This document shows positions 33,568-42,489 of a stretch of 42,893 bases of DNA, in pieces. The stretch covers positions 1 to 42,893 of the forward strand of contig SKTZ01000067.1 in NCBI GenBank assembly GCA_007122335.1, given 5' to 3'. Numbering within the stretch: the first letter of the stretch is position 1; every line of letters begins with the position of its first letter. A program made the position numbers and the translations under genes. The notes below the pieces were generated by a model. That model was not told the origin of the DNA and ran no database searches. It saw nothing but the letters and a program-made list of their open reading frames with translations. Source of the stretch: Bacillota bacterium (GTDB lineage Bacteria > Bacillota > Halanaerobiia > B1SED10-174).

Positions 33568-34927
33568 AATCAACTATAAGATCAATAGAGGAAAGGCTGT
33601 AGTCCTTACAGCTGCAGAAATAAAAACAATGGCTGAATCAAAAAGCTGCCGCAGAATTGCAGAGGAAGTCGATGTTGTTACCACAGGAACCTTTGGTGCC
33701 ATGTGCTCCAGTGGAGCTTTTTTTAACTTTGGTCATCCTAGTCCAGCAATCAAAATGGAGGAAATATTTCTCAACGATGTGCCAGCCTATGGTGGTCTGG
33801 CAGCTGTTGATACCTATCTGGGTGCAACTGCTGTTTCTCGAAAAAAAGAAGATTATGGTGGAGGGCATGTGCTTGTGGAACTAATTCAGGGTAAAGATGT
33901 CAGGTTGAAAGCCAGGGGCAGAGGGACAGACTGTTATCCCCGCAAGGCAATCTCCACCTATATTAACCTGCAAAATATCAATGAGGCTATTCTCTTCAAC
34001 CCCCGCAACAGCTATCAGAACTATGCTGCAGCGGTAAATTCCAGCCCTCAAACCCTCTATACTTACATGGGGACCCTGCTTGGTAGCATGGGGAATATAA
34101 CCTACAGCTCCGCCGGGGAAATCAGCCCCCTCATCAACTGTCCGGATTTTTCTGTTATTGGTCTGGGCAGTAGGATATTTTTAGCCGGTGCCCAGGGCTT
34201 TATTACCGGCGCGGGAACACAGTTTAACAGCGAACAGAACAAAAATAGCCATAATATTCCAGTTGGGCCAGGGGGTACCCTTGCAGTAATGGGCAATTTG
34301 AAGGAAATGTCTGCTGAATTTATAAAACCTGCCTATTATCAGAACTACGGAATCAGCCTGATGGTGGGAATAGGTATTCCAATTCCCATCTTAAATGAAG
34401 ATATTGCCAGAGCTGTCCTGGTAAGGAACCAGGATATTCAAACCAAAATAATCGATTTTGGCAATAATAAAAAGAATTTGGGCATAGTAAGCTATGATGA
34501 GCTGCGATCAGGGAAAGTGAGGTTGGGAAATAAAATAATTAAAACAGCTCCCCTTTCCAGCCTATCTAAAGCTATGAGTGTTGCCAAACACCTCCAGCGG
34601 TGGATTCAAAAGGGTGAATTCCTTCTCCAAAAACCCCTGGCTCCAATGCCCCGGCAGTCTGTCAAAGCACTGGAAATAAGGAATCCTAACAAAACTGCTG
34701 GGAAAGATGTAATGAAAAAACTTCCTGTGGATAATTTGCCCCATATTGAGTGGCGGGAATGTGTGCATTGCGGTGCTTGCACCGCTCCCTGCTCGGCCGG
34801 GGCCCTGACGGTTCTGCCGCCGTTGTATCATTTAGCATTTGCTGCGGAAAAATGCAAAGGCTGTCGTCTTTGTCAAAAAGCCTGTCCCCTGCGGCTAATC
34901 TCTTTTAGAGAAAATAACCACCAATGA
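33548..34927 (+). CDS. HcyBio (DUF39) protein fused to ferredoxin
   Basis: The 459-residue protein is a homocysteine biosynthesis (HcyBio, DUF39/COG1900) enzyme. Conserved cysteines appear in GAMCSSGAFFNFGH (Cys53) and TDCYPRK (Cys129), with IFLAGAQGFITGAGTQ and NIPVGPGGTLAVMGNLKEM further on. The last 60 residues add two ferredoxin motifs, CVHCGACTAPC and CKGCRLCQKACP. Genetic work in methanogens links this family to making homocysteine from aspartate semialdehyde with reduced sulfur; the ferredoxin is often a separate protein there. The ATG overlaps the aspartokinase stop by 20 bases and has GGGAG nine bases upstream. Confidence 0.9.
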   Translation: MIKSWDEINYKINRGKAVVLTAAEIKTMAESKSCRRIAEEVDVVTTGTFGAMCSSGAFFNFGHPSPAIKMEEIFLNDVPAYGGLAAVDTYLGATAVSRKKEDYGGGHVLVELIQGKDVRLKARGRGTDCYPRKAISTYINLQNINEAILFNPRNSYQNYAAAVNSSPQTLYTYMGTLLGSMGNITYSSAGEISPLINCPDFSVIGLGSRIFLAGAQGFITGAGTQFNSEQNKNSHNIPVGPGGTLAVMGNLKEMSAEFIKPAYYQNYGISLMVGIGIPIPILNEDIARAVLVRNQDIQTKIIDFGNNKKNLGIVSYDELRSGKVRLGNKIIKTAPLSSLSKAMSVAKHLQRWIQKGEFLLQKPLAPMPRQSVKALEIRNPNKTAGKDVMKKLPVDNLPHIEWRECVHCGACTAPCSAGALTVLPPLYHLAFAAEKCKGCRLCQKACPLRLISFRENNHQ

Positions 34928-35652
34928 GCTGGATAATTGATCATCAAGGACGATTTATTACCATCCTTTTACGGGAGGAAGAAACCGTAATGACCGTTTC
35001 TGTGGATAGAGCTTCTTTTTGTGATCATCTTCCTCTCCGTAGCCAACAATATATTCGCCAAATTCGCCAGGAACTTAAGGATTACTTCAAGGAAGATCCT
35101 GCCTTTCAATCTGCTTTGTTTCCCCATCCCTGTGCCTCCGGGGCCCCCCGACTAGTCGGCAGAATGACAGAAACTGCATTCAAGGCTGGAGTCGGGCCAA
35201 TGGCAGCCGTAGCCGGAGCAATAGCTGAAAGTTTGGCCCATTTTTTGTTAGATGCTTTCTGCCCCCGGGAAATGATTATAGAAAATGGTGGCGACATCTT
35301 TGTAAAAACTGAAGCACCCCTTACCGTGGGAATTTTTGCAGGTGCATCCAGCCTGTCATGCCAGTTGGGGATTGAAGTCCCGGCATTTGAAGACCTAGCC
35401 ATTTGCACCTCTTCGGGAACTGTTGGGCACGCTTTGAGCTTTGGTTGTTCAGATGCCATGGTAATTGTCAGTAGAGACGCACCTTTGGCTGATGCTGTAG
35501 CTACAGCCTGCGGTAACCTCATTCACAGGCAGGAAGATCTTTCCGAAGTTGTAGTGAAGGGAATGGCCATAAAGGGGGTCCGCGGAGCGGTAGCTATAAT
35601 GGGAGAGAGAATGGCGGCCTTGGGAGATATAAAGTTAAAAGGACTTAGATAG
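34924..35652 (+). CDS. UPF0280 (COG2122, ApbE-like) protein
   Basis: The 242-residue protein belongs to UPF0280, distantly related to ApbE flavin transferases. It has AFKAGVGPMAAVAGAIAE, ENGGDIFVKTE, CTSSGTVGHALSFGCSDAMVIVS and ADAVATACGN. Its ATG overlaps the HcyBio stop as ATGA, so the two are translationally coupled. In methanogens this family has been tied genetically to homocysteine synthesis together with HcyBio, which fits here. The biochemical step is not established; flavin or sulfur handling is a guess. Confidence 0.88.
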   Translation: MSWIIDHQGRFITILLREEETVMTVSVDRASFCDHLPLRSQQYIRQIRQELKDYFKEDPAFQSALFPHPCASGAPRLVGRMTETAFKAGVGPMAAVAGAIAESLAHFLLDAFCPREMIIENGGDIFVKTEAPLTVGIFAGASSLSCQLGIEVPAFEDLAICTSSGTVGHALSFGCSDAMVIVSRDAPLADAVATACGNLIHRQEDLSEVVVKGMAIKGVRGAVAIMGERMAALGDIKLKGLR

Positions 35653-35672
35653 GGAGAGAAGGAGGTAGAAGA

Positions 35673-36722
35673 ATGATAAAAACAGCAGTTATCGGCGCAA
35701 CGGGTTTGGTCGGACAAAAAATAATCAGAGAGCTTGTAGATCATCCCTGGTTTAAGATAACAAACCTTGTAGCTTCGGAAAAATCAAAGGGACTTGTACT
35801 GGGAGAATTTATGCCTGATCTCGCCTCCGGAGAAAACGGCAGCCTGGAAGTAATCAGTACCGAAGATTTTGCTCCCCACAAGGCAGATCTAATTTTTTCT
35901 GCTCTCGATTCTTCCCGGGCTGGAGAGATTGAGCTTGCTTATGCCCGGACTACACCTGTAATAAGTACAACATCGGCTTGGAGGCGGGATCCCTTTACTC
36001 CCTTGTTACTGTGCGGGGTTAACTATAATCATATTCCCCTCCTCAGGGTGCAGCAAAAAAAATACAATCTGAGGGGCTTTATTGCTCCCAAACCTAATTG
36101 TACTTCCTGCGGCCTGGTCCTTTCCCTGAAGCCAATTTATGAAAAATTCGGCTTAAAAAAAGTGGAGATGACTTCCCTTCAAGCCCTTTCTGGAGCAGGA
36201 ACAAGGCCTGGAATAAGCGGATTGGAGATAATTGATAATATCCTGCCATATATACCAGGGGAGGAAGAAAAGGTTGTAAAAGAACCAATAAAGATTCTCG
36301 GCGAATTAACCAAAGAAGGAATCCAGGAAGCTGCTTTTAATATTAGTGCTACCTGCCTGAGGGTACCGGTTATCGACGGCCATCTTTTGAGCATTGCAAT
36401 AGAAACCAAAGAGCCAACCACAACAAAAGAAATAAAAGAAGCAATTAAAAAATTTAACAGCACAAACGACCTGAAAAACTTGCCCGAAGCACCAGAAGAA
36501 CTGCTTTTTGTAACTGAAGATTTAAACAGACCCCAGCCTCGCCAAGATCGCAACCGCGGCCGGGCAATGACAGTCACTATTGGTAGGCTGAGAGCGCAAA
36601 GGGAGCCTTCCGTCCACTTTAAATACCTGGCTTTAACTCCAAATACGGGAATTGGGGCAGGGGGAGGGGCTGTTTTAAATGCCTCCTACCTGGTGAAACA
36701 TTTTTTAAAATGGAATTTATAA
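35673..36722 (+). CDS. asd: Aspartate-semialdehyde dehydrogenase, archaeal/fungal type
   Basis: The 349-residue enzyme has the NADP loop GATGLVGQKIIREL, catalytic Cys143 in PKPNCTSCGLVL, and SGAGTRPGISGLEIIDNILPYIPGEEEKV, a stretch typical of the archaeal/fungal branch. RVPVIDGHLLSI contains the catalytic histidine. It reduces aspartyl phosphate to aspartate semialdehyde, the substrate of HcyBio. It follows UPF0280 by 20 bases with GAAGGAGG upstream. The branch is unlike the usual bacterial enzyme and may reflect transfer of the whole operon. Confidence 0.92.
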   Translation: MIKTAVIGATGLVGQKIIRELVDHPWFKITNLVASEKSKGLVLGEFMPDLASGENGSLEVISTEDFAPHKADLIFSALDSSRAGEIELAYARTTPVISTTSAWRRDPFTPLLLCGVNYNHIPLLRVQQKKYNLRGFIAPKPNCTSCGLVLSLKPIYEKFGLKKVEMTSLQALSGAGTRPGISGLEIIDNILPYIPGEEEKVVKEPIKILGELTKEGIQEAAFNISATCLRVPVIDGHLLSIAIETKEPTTTKEIKEAIKKFNSTNDLKNLPEAPEELLFVTEDLNRPQPRQDRNRGRAMTVTIGRLRAQREPSVHFKYLALTPNTGIGAGGGAVLNASYLVKHFLKWNL

Positions 36723-36755
36723 TTAGTATTGTATAGTTTGAAAGGGATGAAATGG

Positions 36756-38609
36756 ATGAGAAAAAAATTGACCAATTTCTTATCAGAGAGGATTATTCTT
36801 TTTGATGGGGCAATGGGAACAATGTTGCAGGAGGCTATTGATAGAAACAGTCAACCCCTGGAACTGGTAAATTTAAACCAGCCAGGGATTGTCAGGGATA
36901 TTCACTGCAGCTTTCTAGAAGCCGGGGCAGATATAATCACCACAAACACCTTTTCAGCCAATAAAATTTCCCTGGCAGAATATGGGCTGGAAAGCAAGGT
37001 TGAAATAATTAACAAACAGGCAGTAACCCAGGCTGAAAAGGCCTGTAACCTTTTTTCTGCGGCAAAAAGGCCTTTGTTTATTGCAGGATCCCTCGGACCA
37101 GGAAATAAGCTGCCTACCCTGGGTCAAATAGAGCTTAAACAAATCAAAGAAGCTTATTACCAGCAGGGAAGAGCTTTACTGGAGGCAGGCGTAGATATCC
37201 TGCTTTTAGAAACCTGTCAGGACATATTGCAGGTTAAAGGGGCACTGTTGGGAATCAAAGAAGCCTTACGGGATTTAAATTCCGATGCACCTATCATTGT
37301 CTCTCTTAATGTGGCAAGAGAGGATAAAATGCTCTTGGGAACATCGATCCGGGCGGCAGCCACGGTTATTGAACCCTTTAAACCTCTGGCTTTTGGCCTC
37401 AACTGCAGTGACGGACCTCATTCGCTGGAGAAAGCCCTGGGGGAGGCCCATGGTTGTTCCCCTTTCTTTCTGCTTTTCCAGCCCAATGCAGGCCGGCCAG
37501 TTCTAGAAGGAGGGCGGCAAGTTTACCCGCAGTCACCAGAAGAATATGCAGGTGAGATGAAAGAAATTATTGCCAGATATCCCCTCAATTTTGTGGGGGG
37601 ATGTTGTGGTAGTCGTCCTGAACACATTGGGCTTTTGCACGATGTTATAAAGTCATACCCGCCTCACAAGCCCAGGGGATTCTCCCGGGCTGTTTTATCC
37701 TCCCTATATCGAGAGCAAACCGTGAAAAGAGATAAACATCCCTTAATTATTGGAGAAGGGCTCAATAGTAATGTAAGCCAGAATTTTCGTCGAGCTCTTG
37801 CAGAGGGCGATATGGGTAAGATTATTGACCTGGGGCGGAAGCAGGTTCTCCAGGGAGCGCAGTGTCTGGATATCAATACCGCTTATTCCGGCGCTCAAGA
37901 AAAAAAGGATTTAAGCTCGATTATTAAAATCTTCAATTCCGTTCTTGATGCCCCCCTGGTCCTTGATTCTCAGGACCCGACAACCCTGGCGGCGGCCCTA
38001 GAGCTAGTCTGTGGAAAACCCTTGATCAACTTTACAAGTCTGGAAAATAAAACCCGAGCCCGGGAAGTGATGATGCTGGCTAGAGATTATGGAACAGCCC
38101 TTGTATGTAGGACCATTGGCCCTCAAGGGATGGCCTTAAGCCGAGAAGCAAAAATAGCCCTGGCCCGTGAGCTTTACCATCTTGCCTGTGTAGAAAGTGG
38201 TCTTCTCCCGGAGAATCTGTTTTTTGATCCCCTTACCTTTTCTCTGGCAACTGGCAAAGAGGAATATAAAAAAACGGGTCTAGAAACTCTGATGGCTATA
38301 AAAGAAATAAAAAATGCCTGTCCCGGTTCTTTTTCCCTTTTAGCTATCAGCAATATTTCCTATGGTCTCGAAGAAACGTCCCGGATCCTCCTTAACTCAA
38401 TTTATTTCCATTTGGCCATCCAATCAGGAATGGATGCGGCCATAATTAACCCCGGGGAAATTTTAAAGAAAGAAGAAATTCCTCCCGAAGCCTGGGCTGC
38501 TGGAGAAAAATTAATCCTTCATCCCACTGCACATGGGTCAAATCCCCTGGGTTATTTCATCCAAAACCAAGAGGTTCTCCAAAGACCAGGGAAAATAAGG
38601 GAAAGCTAG
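36756..38609 (+). CDS. MetH-like methyltransferase without B12 module
   Basis: The 617-residue protein has the MetH homocysteine module (residues about 1-300: ILFDGAMGTMLQ, zinc ligands Cys217 in GLNCSDGP and Cys283-Cys284 in GGCCGS). A pterin/methyltetrahydrofolate module follows (about 320-600: IIGEGLNSNVS, GAQCLDINTA, ATGKEEYKKTGLETL). It stops there: the cobalamin-binding and reactivation modules of full MetH are absent, and a terminator follows at once. A separate corrinoid protein is presumably needed. The start is ambiguous; ATG 36756 has GAAAGGG nine bases upstream, and ATG 36747 is the alternative. Confidence 0.9.
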   Translation: MRKKLTNFLSERIILFDGAMGTMLQEAIDRNSQPLELVNLNQPGIVRDIHCSFLEAGADIITTNTFSANKISLAEYGLESKVEIINKQAVTQAEKACNLFSAAKRPLFIAGSLGPGNKLPTLGQIELKQIKEAYYQQGRALLEAGVDILLLETCQDILQVKGALLGIKEALRDLNSDAPIIVSLNVAREDKMLLGTSIRAAATVIEPFKPLAFGLNCSDGPHSLEKALGEAHGCSPFFLLFQPNAGRPVLEGGRQVYPQSPEEYAGEMKEIIARYPLNFVGGCCGSRPEHIGLLHDVIKSYPPHKPRGFSRAVLSSLYREQTVKRDKHPLIIGEGLNSNVSQNFRRALAEGDMGKIIDLGRKQVLQGAQCLDINTAYSGAQEKKDLSSIIKIFNSVLDAPLVLDSQDPTTLAAALELVCGKPLINFTSLENKTRAREVMMLARDYGTALVCRTIGPQGMALSREAKIALARELYHLACVESGLLPENLFFDPLTFSLATGKEEYKKTGLETLMAIKEIKNACPGSFSLLAISNISYGLEETSRILLNSIYFHLAIQSGMDAAIINPGEILKKEEIPPEAWAAGEKLILHPTAHGSNPLGYFIQNQEVLQRPGKIRES

Positions 38610-38631
38610 CCCCGGAAAAGGGGTCTTTTTT
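38610..38631 (+). terminator. Terminator of methionine operon
   Basis: CCCC and GGGG enclose GGAAAA (38610-38623), followed by TCTTTTTT. It starts one base after the metH-like stop. Confidence 0.75.
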
Positions 38632-38947
38632 GCTGGATCTTCGGGGTCTATTTTTTTTGGGAAAGAGGATAGCCAAGATTCCCCTTGCAGAAGTAATATC
38701 CCTGCACAATAAAAAATTCTTTATCTATCAACAATTGAAGAACAAGCCCGGACTTTTTATAAAAGAAAAACTCTAGAAACATTTGACAATCTTAATATTG
38801 GAGATGGAAAGAAAGAAGCCCATGGTGCTCAAAGGTAAATTGATAAAGGAAGACTTCCTTTTTTATTTGCAGAAGAATGTTCAAGTTCCTGTGACAAGCC
38901 ATAAACAGGTTCAAAAGAAAGTTATTGTAAAAAAGGAAGGATTTTGA
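38630..38947 (+). pseudogene. Possible decayed reading frame, unidentified
   Basis: A single frame runs from TTG 38630 to TGA 38945 with one internal TAG at 38774. It would encode about 48 plus 56 residues, starting MLDLRGLFFLGKRIAK. The second part is lysine-rich. The apparent start lies in a terminator T-run, so a true gene is unlikely. No family is recognised. Confidence 0.25.
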
Positions 38948-39255
38948 TGGCTTTTGCAAAATATAAAGAAATAATCGCAATAAATTAGTTTTCAGGGCAA
39001 TGTTTAAGCCTTTAGACCTAATGGAAAAGCGAGCTTTGAACTGTTAGAGTTTTCATTGGTTTTGACGATTGATTATCTCTACAGAAGAGTTTTTTTCCAG
39101 TAAATAAAAGGTCCCCAGAGAAAAAGTCTTGTTTGATTTAAAGCAGAAACATACCTTGTTATTTTTGATGGCCTGTATTAGTAATAGGCAGGAATTAACT
39201 GCAAAATTTATCAGAGAAGAATGGCAAATTTTGAAAAAAGGAAAGAAAAAAAAAG
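38948..39255. other. AT-rich stretch with broken frames
   Basis: I see no gene here. One plus-strand frame from 39000 onward is open apart from three stops and ends in a lysine-rich stretch before the hcp terminator. It looks like decayed coding sequence, but the parent gene is not recognisable. Confidence 0.3.
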
Positions 39256-39280
39256 AGGTTGAGGGATTTTCCCTCAACCT
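39242..39280 (-). terminator. Terminator of hcp operon
   Basis: AGGTTGAGGG and CCCTCAACCT (39256-39265 with 39271-39280) form a 10-bp stem, followed on the minus strand by a long T-run. Confidence 0.9.
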
Positions 39281-39326
39281 GTCCTTCTTTTTCTACAACC
39301 TCAAGTAGCAAAAGGGCTGTTCTTTT

Positions 39327-40973
39327 TTATCCAATAAAACTGGCCAGGTCTTCGTCGATTTGATTTATACCGCTAATTTGGAATTTATCTACCAGAACCT
39401 TCAGGATATTTTGAGAAAGAAAGGCGGGAAGGGAAGGACCAAGCTTGATATTTTTAACACCAAGGGAGAGCAGGGCCAGCAGGACTATTACGGCTTTTTG
39501 TTCGTACCAGGCAATATTGTAGGAAATGGGGAGTTCGTTTATATCATTCAGTTCAAAGACCTCTTTCAACTTCTGGGCGATTACCACCAGGGAGTAGGAA
39601 TCATTACACTGGCCGGCATCCAGGACCCTGGGGATACCCCCTATATCTCCCAGAGGAAGCTTATTATAACGGTACTTGGCACAACCGGCAGTAAGTATTA
39701 CGGTATCCTCCGGCAATTTTCTGGCAAACTCGGTGTAGTAATCCCTTGTTTTCATTCTTCCGTCACAACCTGCCATAACAAAGAAGCGCTTTATGGCCCC
39801 GGATTTAACTGCCTCAACAACTTTATCCGCTAAAGCCAGAACCTGCCCATGGGCAAAACCACCTACTATTTCTCCTGTTTCAATTTCTTCTGGAGCCTGG
39901 CATTCAAGGGCTTTTTTGATCAGGGGAGAAAAATCCTTTTTGCCGTCGGGCCCTGCTGGAATGTGTTCACACCCGGGATATCCGGCTACACCAGTTGTAA
40001 AGAGACGGTCTTTGTAAGCTTCTTTAACAGGGGTAATACAGTTGGTGGTCATGAGAATGGGGCCGTTGAAGCTCTTGAATTCTTTATTCTGCTGCCACCA
40101 GGCATTACCGTAATTCCCCACGAAATGATCGTACTTTTTGAAGGCAGGGTAATAATTGGCAGGCAGCATTTCACTGTGTGTATAAACGTCAACACCGGTA
40201 CCACGGGTTTGTTCCAGCAGTTCTTCCATGTCTTTTAAGTCGTGGCCGCTGATTAAAATCCCCGGGTTTTTCTCCACCCCAATATTCACACTGGTAATTT
40301 CGGGATTGCCGTAGGATTCAGTATTAGCCTTATCCAAAAGTGCCATGGTTTTAACACCATACTCGCCGCATTCCAGGACCAGAGCAGTAAGCTTTTCAGC
40401 AGAGAGGCTCCGGTCTATTGTGGCTACAAGGGCTTTTTCAATAAAACGAGCTATGTCAGGATCGTCCTGACCGAGGACCTGGGCGTGGGTAAGATAAGCG
40501 CTTATCCCTTTTAGACCATATGTTAAAAGCTCCCGCAGGGAACGTATATCTTCATCGGGAGTACTTAGAATTCCAACACTAGAAGCTTTAGCCTGGTAAC
40601 TATTTATTCCCGAACCCTTCCAATGTAGGACATCGTGGTCAGGGAGAGAAGTATTTTTCCCAGAATTTTCAATTTTGGTTTTTAATTCTTCTCTTAACTC
40701 CAGGGCCCGGTCAATCCTTTTTACAAAATCATCCTCGGAGAAATTAGCATTGGTAATTGTGGAGAAAAGGCTGGAAGTAATAAATTCGGGAACCTCACCA
40801 GGGTCTACTTCTACAGTCCGGGCTTTCTGGCTTAAAAGGGCCAGACCTTTTACCAGGTAAACCAGTAAATCCTGAAGGCTGGCAACCTCTGGAGACTTAC
40901 CACATACTCCTTTGACTTCACATCCTTTTCCTTTCAATGCTTCTTCGCACTGGTAACAAAACATTTTACTCAT
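39327..40973 (-). CDS. hcp: Hydroxylamine reductase / hybrid cluster protein
   Basis: The 548-residue protein has the N-terminal cluster motif Cys6-x2-Cys9-x8-Cys18-x5-Cys24. Hybrid-cluster ligands appear in ISGHD, HSEMLPA, TTNCITP, GYPGCEH and [13 protein letters not shown]. Hcp contains an unusual Fe-S-O cluster. It reduces nitric oxide to nitrous oxide and hydroxylamine to ammonia in vitro, protecting anaerobes from nitrosative stress. It follows a ferredoxin-type gene by two bases, with AAGGAG upstream of the ATG. A divergent Crp/Fnr-type gene probably controls the pair. Confidence 0.96.
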   Translation of the reverse strand: MSKMFCYQCEEALKGKGCEVKGVCGKSPEVASLQDLLVYLVKGLALLSQKARTVEVDPGEVPEFITSSLFSTITNANFSEDDFVKRIDRALELREELKTKIENSGKNTSLPDHDVLHWKGSGINSYQAKASSVGILSTPDEDIRSLRELLTYGLKGISAYLTHAQVLGQDDPDIARFIEKALVATIDRSLSAEKLTALVLECGEYGVKTMALLDKANTESYGNPEITSVNIGVEKNPGILISGHDLKDMEELLEQTRGTGVDVYTHSEMLPANYYPAFKKYDHFVGNYGNAWWQQNKEFKSFNGPILMTTNCITPVKEAYKDRLFTTGVAGYPGCEHIPAGPDGKKDFSPLIKKALECQAPEEIETGEIVGGFAHGQVLALADKVVEAVKSGAIKRFFVMAGCDGRMKTRDYYTEFARKLPEDTVILTAGCAKYRYNKLPLGDIGGIPRVLDAGQCNDSYSLVVIAQKLKEVFELNDINELPISYNIAWYEQKAVIVLLALLSLGVKNIKLGPSLPAFLSQNILKVLVDKFQISGINQIDEDLASFIG

Positions 40974-40975
40974 TA

Positions 40976-41650
40976 TTATGCTCCTTTCTTTTCCTGGATT
41001 ATTCCGTCTGTTCCCAGGATAATTATTTCCCGGGGTACATCTTTACCTGCCCTTTCCAGGGCTTTTTCCACAAGATTAACCATTCCCCCACAGCAGGGGA
41101 CGGTCATCCGGATTAACCGGATATGGTTGATTGGGTTGTCTCGAAAAATTGTCGTTAATTTATCCAGGTAGGCCGCGACGTTATCCAGTTTGGGACAGCC
41201 GATTAAAGTAACCCGGTTTTCCATTAAACCCTTCAGCAGCCCGGGACCGGCGAAGGCGGTGCAATCAGCTGCAATTAAAAGGCTGGCATTGTTGAAATAT
41301 TCAGCCCTGGGAGGGACAAGGTGGATTTGAATAGGCCACTGGCTTAAACTTGAGGAAGAGGGGCCTGTATCCGTAGCCAGGCTGCAGGGGGCCCCGGAAG
41401 CACAGCTTCCCCCGATTCGGGCCTGGACGGCCTCTTTGTCAAATGGTTCTGCTTCCCGGGTAACAATTTTTATGGCATCCTGGGGACAGGCCGGCAGGCA
41501 GTCTCCGAGTCCATCACAATAGGATTCGCTTATCAATTGAGCTTTGCCATCAATAATTTCTATTGCTCTTTCATGACAGGCTTCGGCACAGAGGCCGCAC
41601 CCGTCGCATTTTTCCTGGTCAATTTCAATAATCTTGCGCAGGTTTTTAAT
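40976..41650 (-). CDS. Ferredoxin-domain electron carrier linked to hcp
   Basis: The protein has an N-terminal ferredoxin region. The first motif is [11 protein letters not shown] (four cysteines); the second is [12 protein letters not shown], missing one cysteine. A C-terminal domain carries conserved cysteines (GCPKLD, PCCGG). It likely delivers electrons to Hcp. The start is unusual. An ATG at 41671 has no ribosome site. GGGAGGTG lies six bases before an ATT at 41648-41650, which gives the expected N-terminus (M)[11 protein letters not shown] favour ATT initiation (225 residues); starting at 41671 would add seven residues. Confidence 0.85.
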   Translation of the reverse strand: MKNLRKIIEIDQEKCDGCGLCAEACHERAIEIIDGKAQLISESYCDGLGDCLPACPQDAIKIVTREAEPFDKEAVQARIGGSCASGAPCSLATDTGPSSSSLSQWPIQIHLVPPRAEYFNNASLLIAADCTAFAGPGLLKGLMENRVTLIGCPKLDNVAAYLDKLTTIFRDNPINHIRLIRMTVPCCGGMVNLVEKALERAGKDVPREIIILGTDGIIQEKKGA

Positions 41651-41680
41651 TTTGAACACCTCCCGGATCATTTAAAACAA

Positions 41681-41715
41681 AGTATAGTATATCGATAGGA
41701 ATAATGCGGTAACAA
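41681..41715 (-). promoter_or_regulatory. Probable promoter of the hcp operon
   Basis: On the minus strand TATACT occurs at 41686-41681 and again, overlapping, at 41691-41686. TTGTTA (41715-41710) is 18 bases from the second. With the first, the inverted repeat at 41709-41722 is centred at about -41.5, the class II Crp/Fnr position. Confidence 0.55.
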
Positions 41716-41722
41716 ATGTTAC
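41709..41722. promoter_or_regulatory. Crp/Fnr-type operator
   Basis: GTAACAAATGTTAC is a perfect 5-4-5 inverted repeat in the divergent promoter region between hcp and its neighbouring Crp/Fnr gene. It ends one base before the regulator's ribosome site, so it could activate hcp and repress the regulator. Confidence 0.65.
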
Positions 41723-41733
41723 GGAGGGAGAAA

Positions 41734-42414
41734 ATGGATTTAAAAAATTTCCTGATAGAAAAATGCTATATTTTTCAGGACAAGTCCCCCGAAGAACTGG
41801 AAATACTCCTGGAGAGAACCCGCCCGGTAATAAAAGAGCTCCAGAAAGGGGAAAAAATCTCCTCTCAGGGAGATAAAGCAGGTTATTTGGGAATTGTCAT
41901 CCGGGGCAGCGTTGCTGTGAAAAAATCTTTTTCAACCGGAAAAGTTGTTACCCTGGCGACCTTTGGCAAAGGACAGGCCTTCGGTGAAAGCGTGCTTTTT
42001 TCCGCCGATCCCTGCTATCCAGCGGATATCATTGCCCAGGAAGAAACAAAGGTATTTCGGCTTTCCCGGGAGGATCTGCTTTTTCTGTTAAAAAGTGACC
42101 GGGAGATACTGCTCAGGTTCATGGAGACAATATCCAACAGGGTTCTGATGTTATCCAATAAAATTGAACTTCTTTCCCTGGGAACGATTAAACAAAAAAT
42201 CGCCTATTACCTGCTCCGGCAGGCGGCAAGAGAAGGGAAAGATAGGTTTAGCTGGGAATTTTCCCGGAATGAACTTGCTGATTACTTCAATATTCCTCGC
42301 CCGTCTCTTTCTCGGGAACTGGCCCGCATGAAAAAGGAAGGCCTTATCGGTTTTAACCGGAGAGAGGTGGAAATTAAAAAACCAGAGGAACTTGAAGAGA
42401 TATTGCTGGATTAG
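41734..42414 (+). CDS. Crp/Fnr-family regulator, HcpR/DNR-like
   Basis: The 226-residue protein has an N-terminal cyclic-nucleotide-type beta barrel (about residues 15-125: GEKISSQGDKAGYLGIVIRGSVAV, FGKGQAFGESVLF) and a dimerisation helix. A C-terminal winged helix follows (about 160-215: FSRNELADYFNIPRPSLSRELARMKKEGLI). It lacks the N-terminal cysteine cluster of FNR. Next to hcp, it is probably a nitric-oxide or heme-sensing HcpR/DNR-type activator; the ligand is inferred only from context. The ATG at 41734 has GGAGGGAG upstream. Confidence 0.88.
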   Translation: MDLKNFLIEKCYIFQDKSPEELEILLERTRPVIKELQKGEKISSQGDKAGYLGIVIRGSVAVKKSFSTGKVVTLATFGKGQAFGESVLFSADPCYPADIIAQEETKVFRLSREDLLFLLKSDREILLRFMETISNRVLMLSNKIELLSLGTIKQKIAYYLLRQAAREGKDRFSWEFSRNELADYFNIPRPSLSRELARMKKEGLIGFNRREVEIKKPEELEEILLD

Positions 42415-42489
42415 GGGAGGGGAGGAGTTTAAAGGAAAACAGGTTAAATAAGCGAAGTATGAAATAATCCGCCTGGAGGGGGAAGGGCA

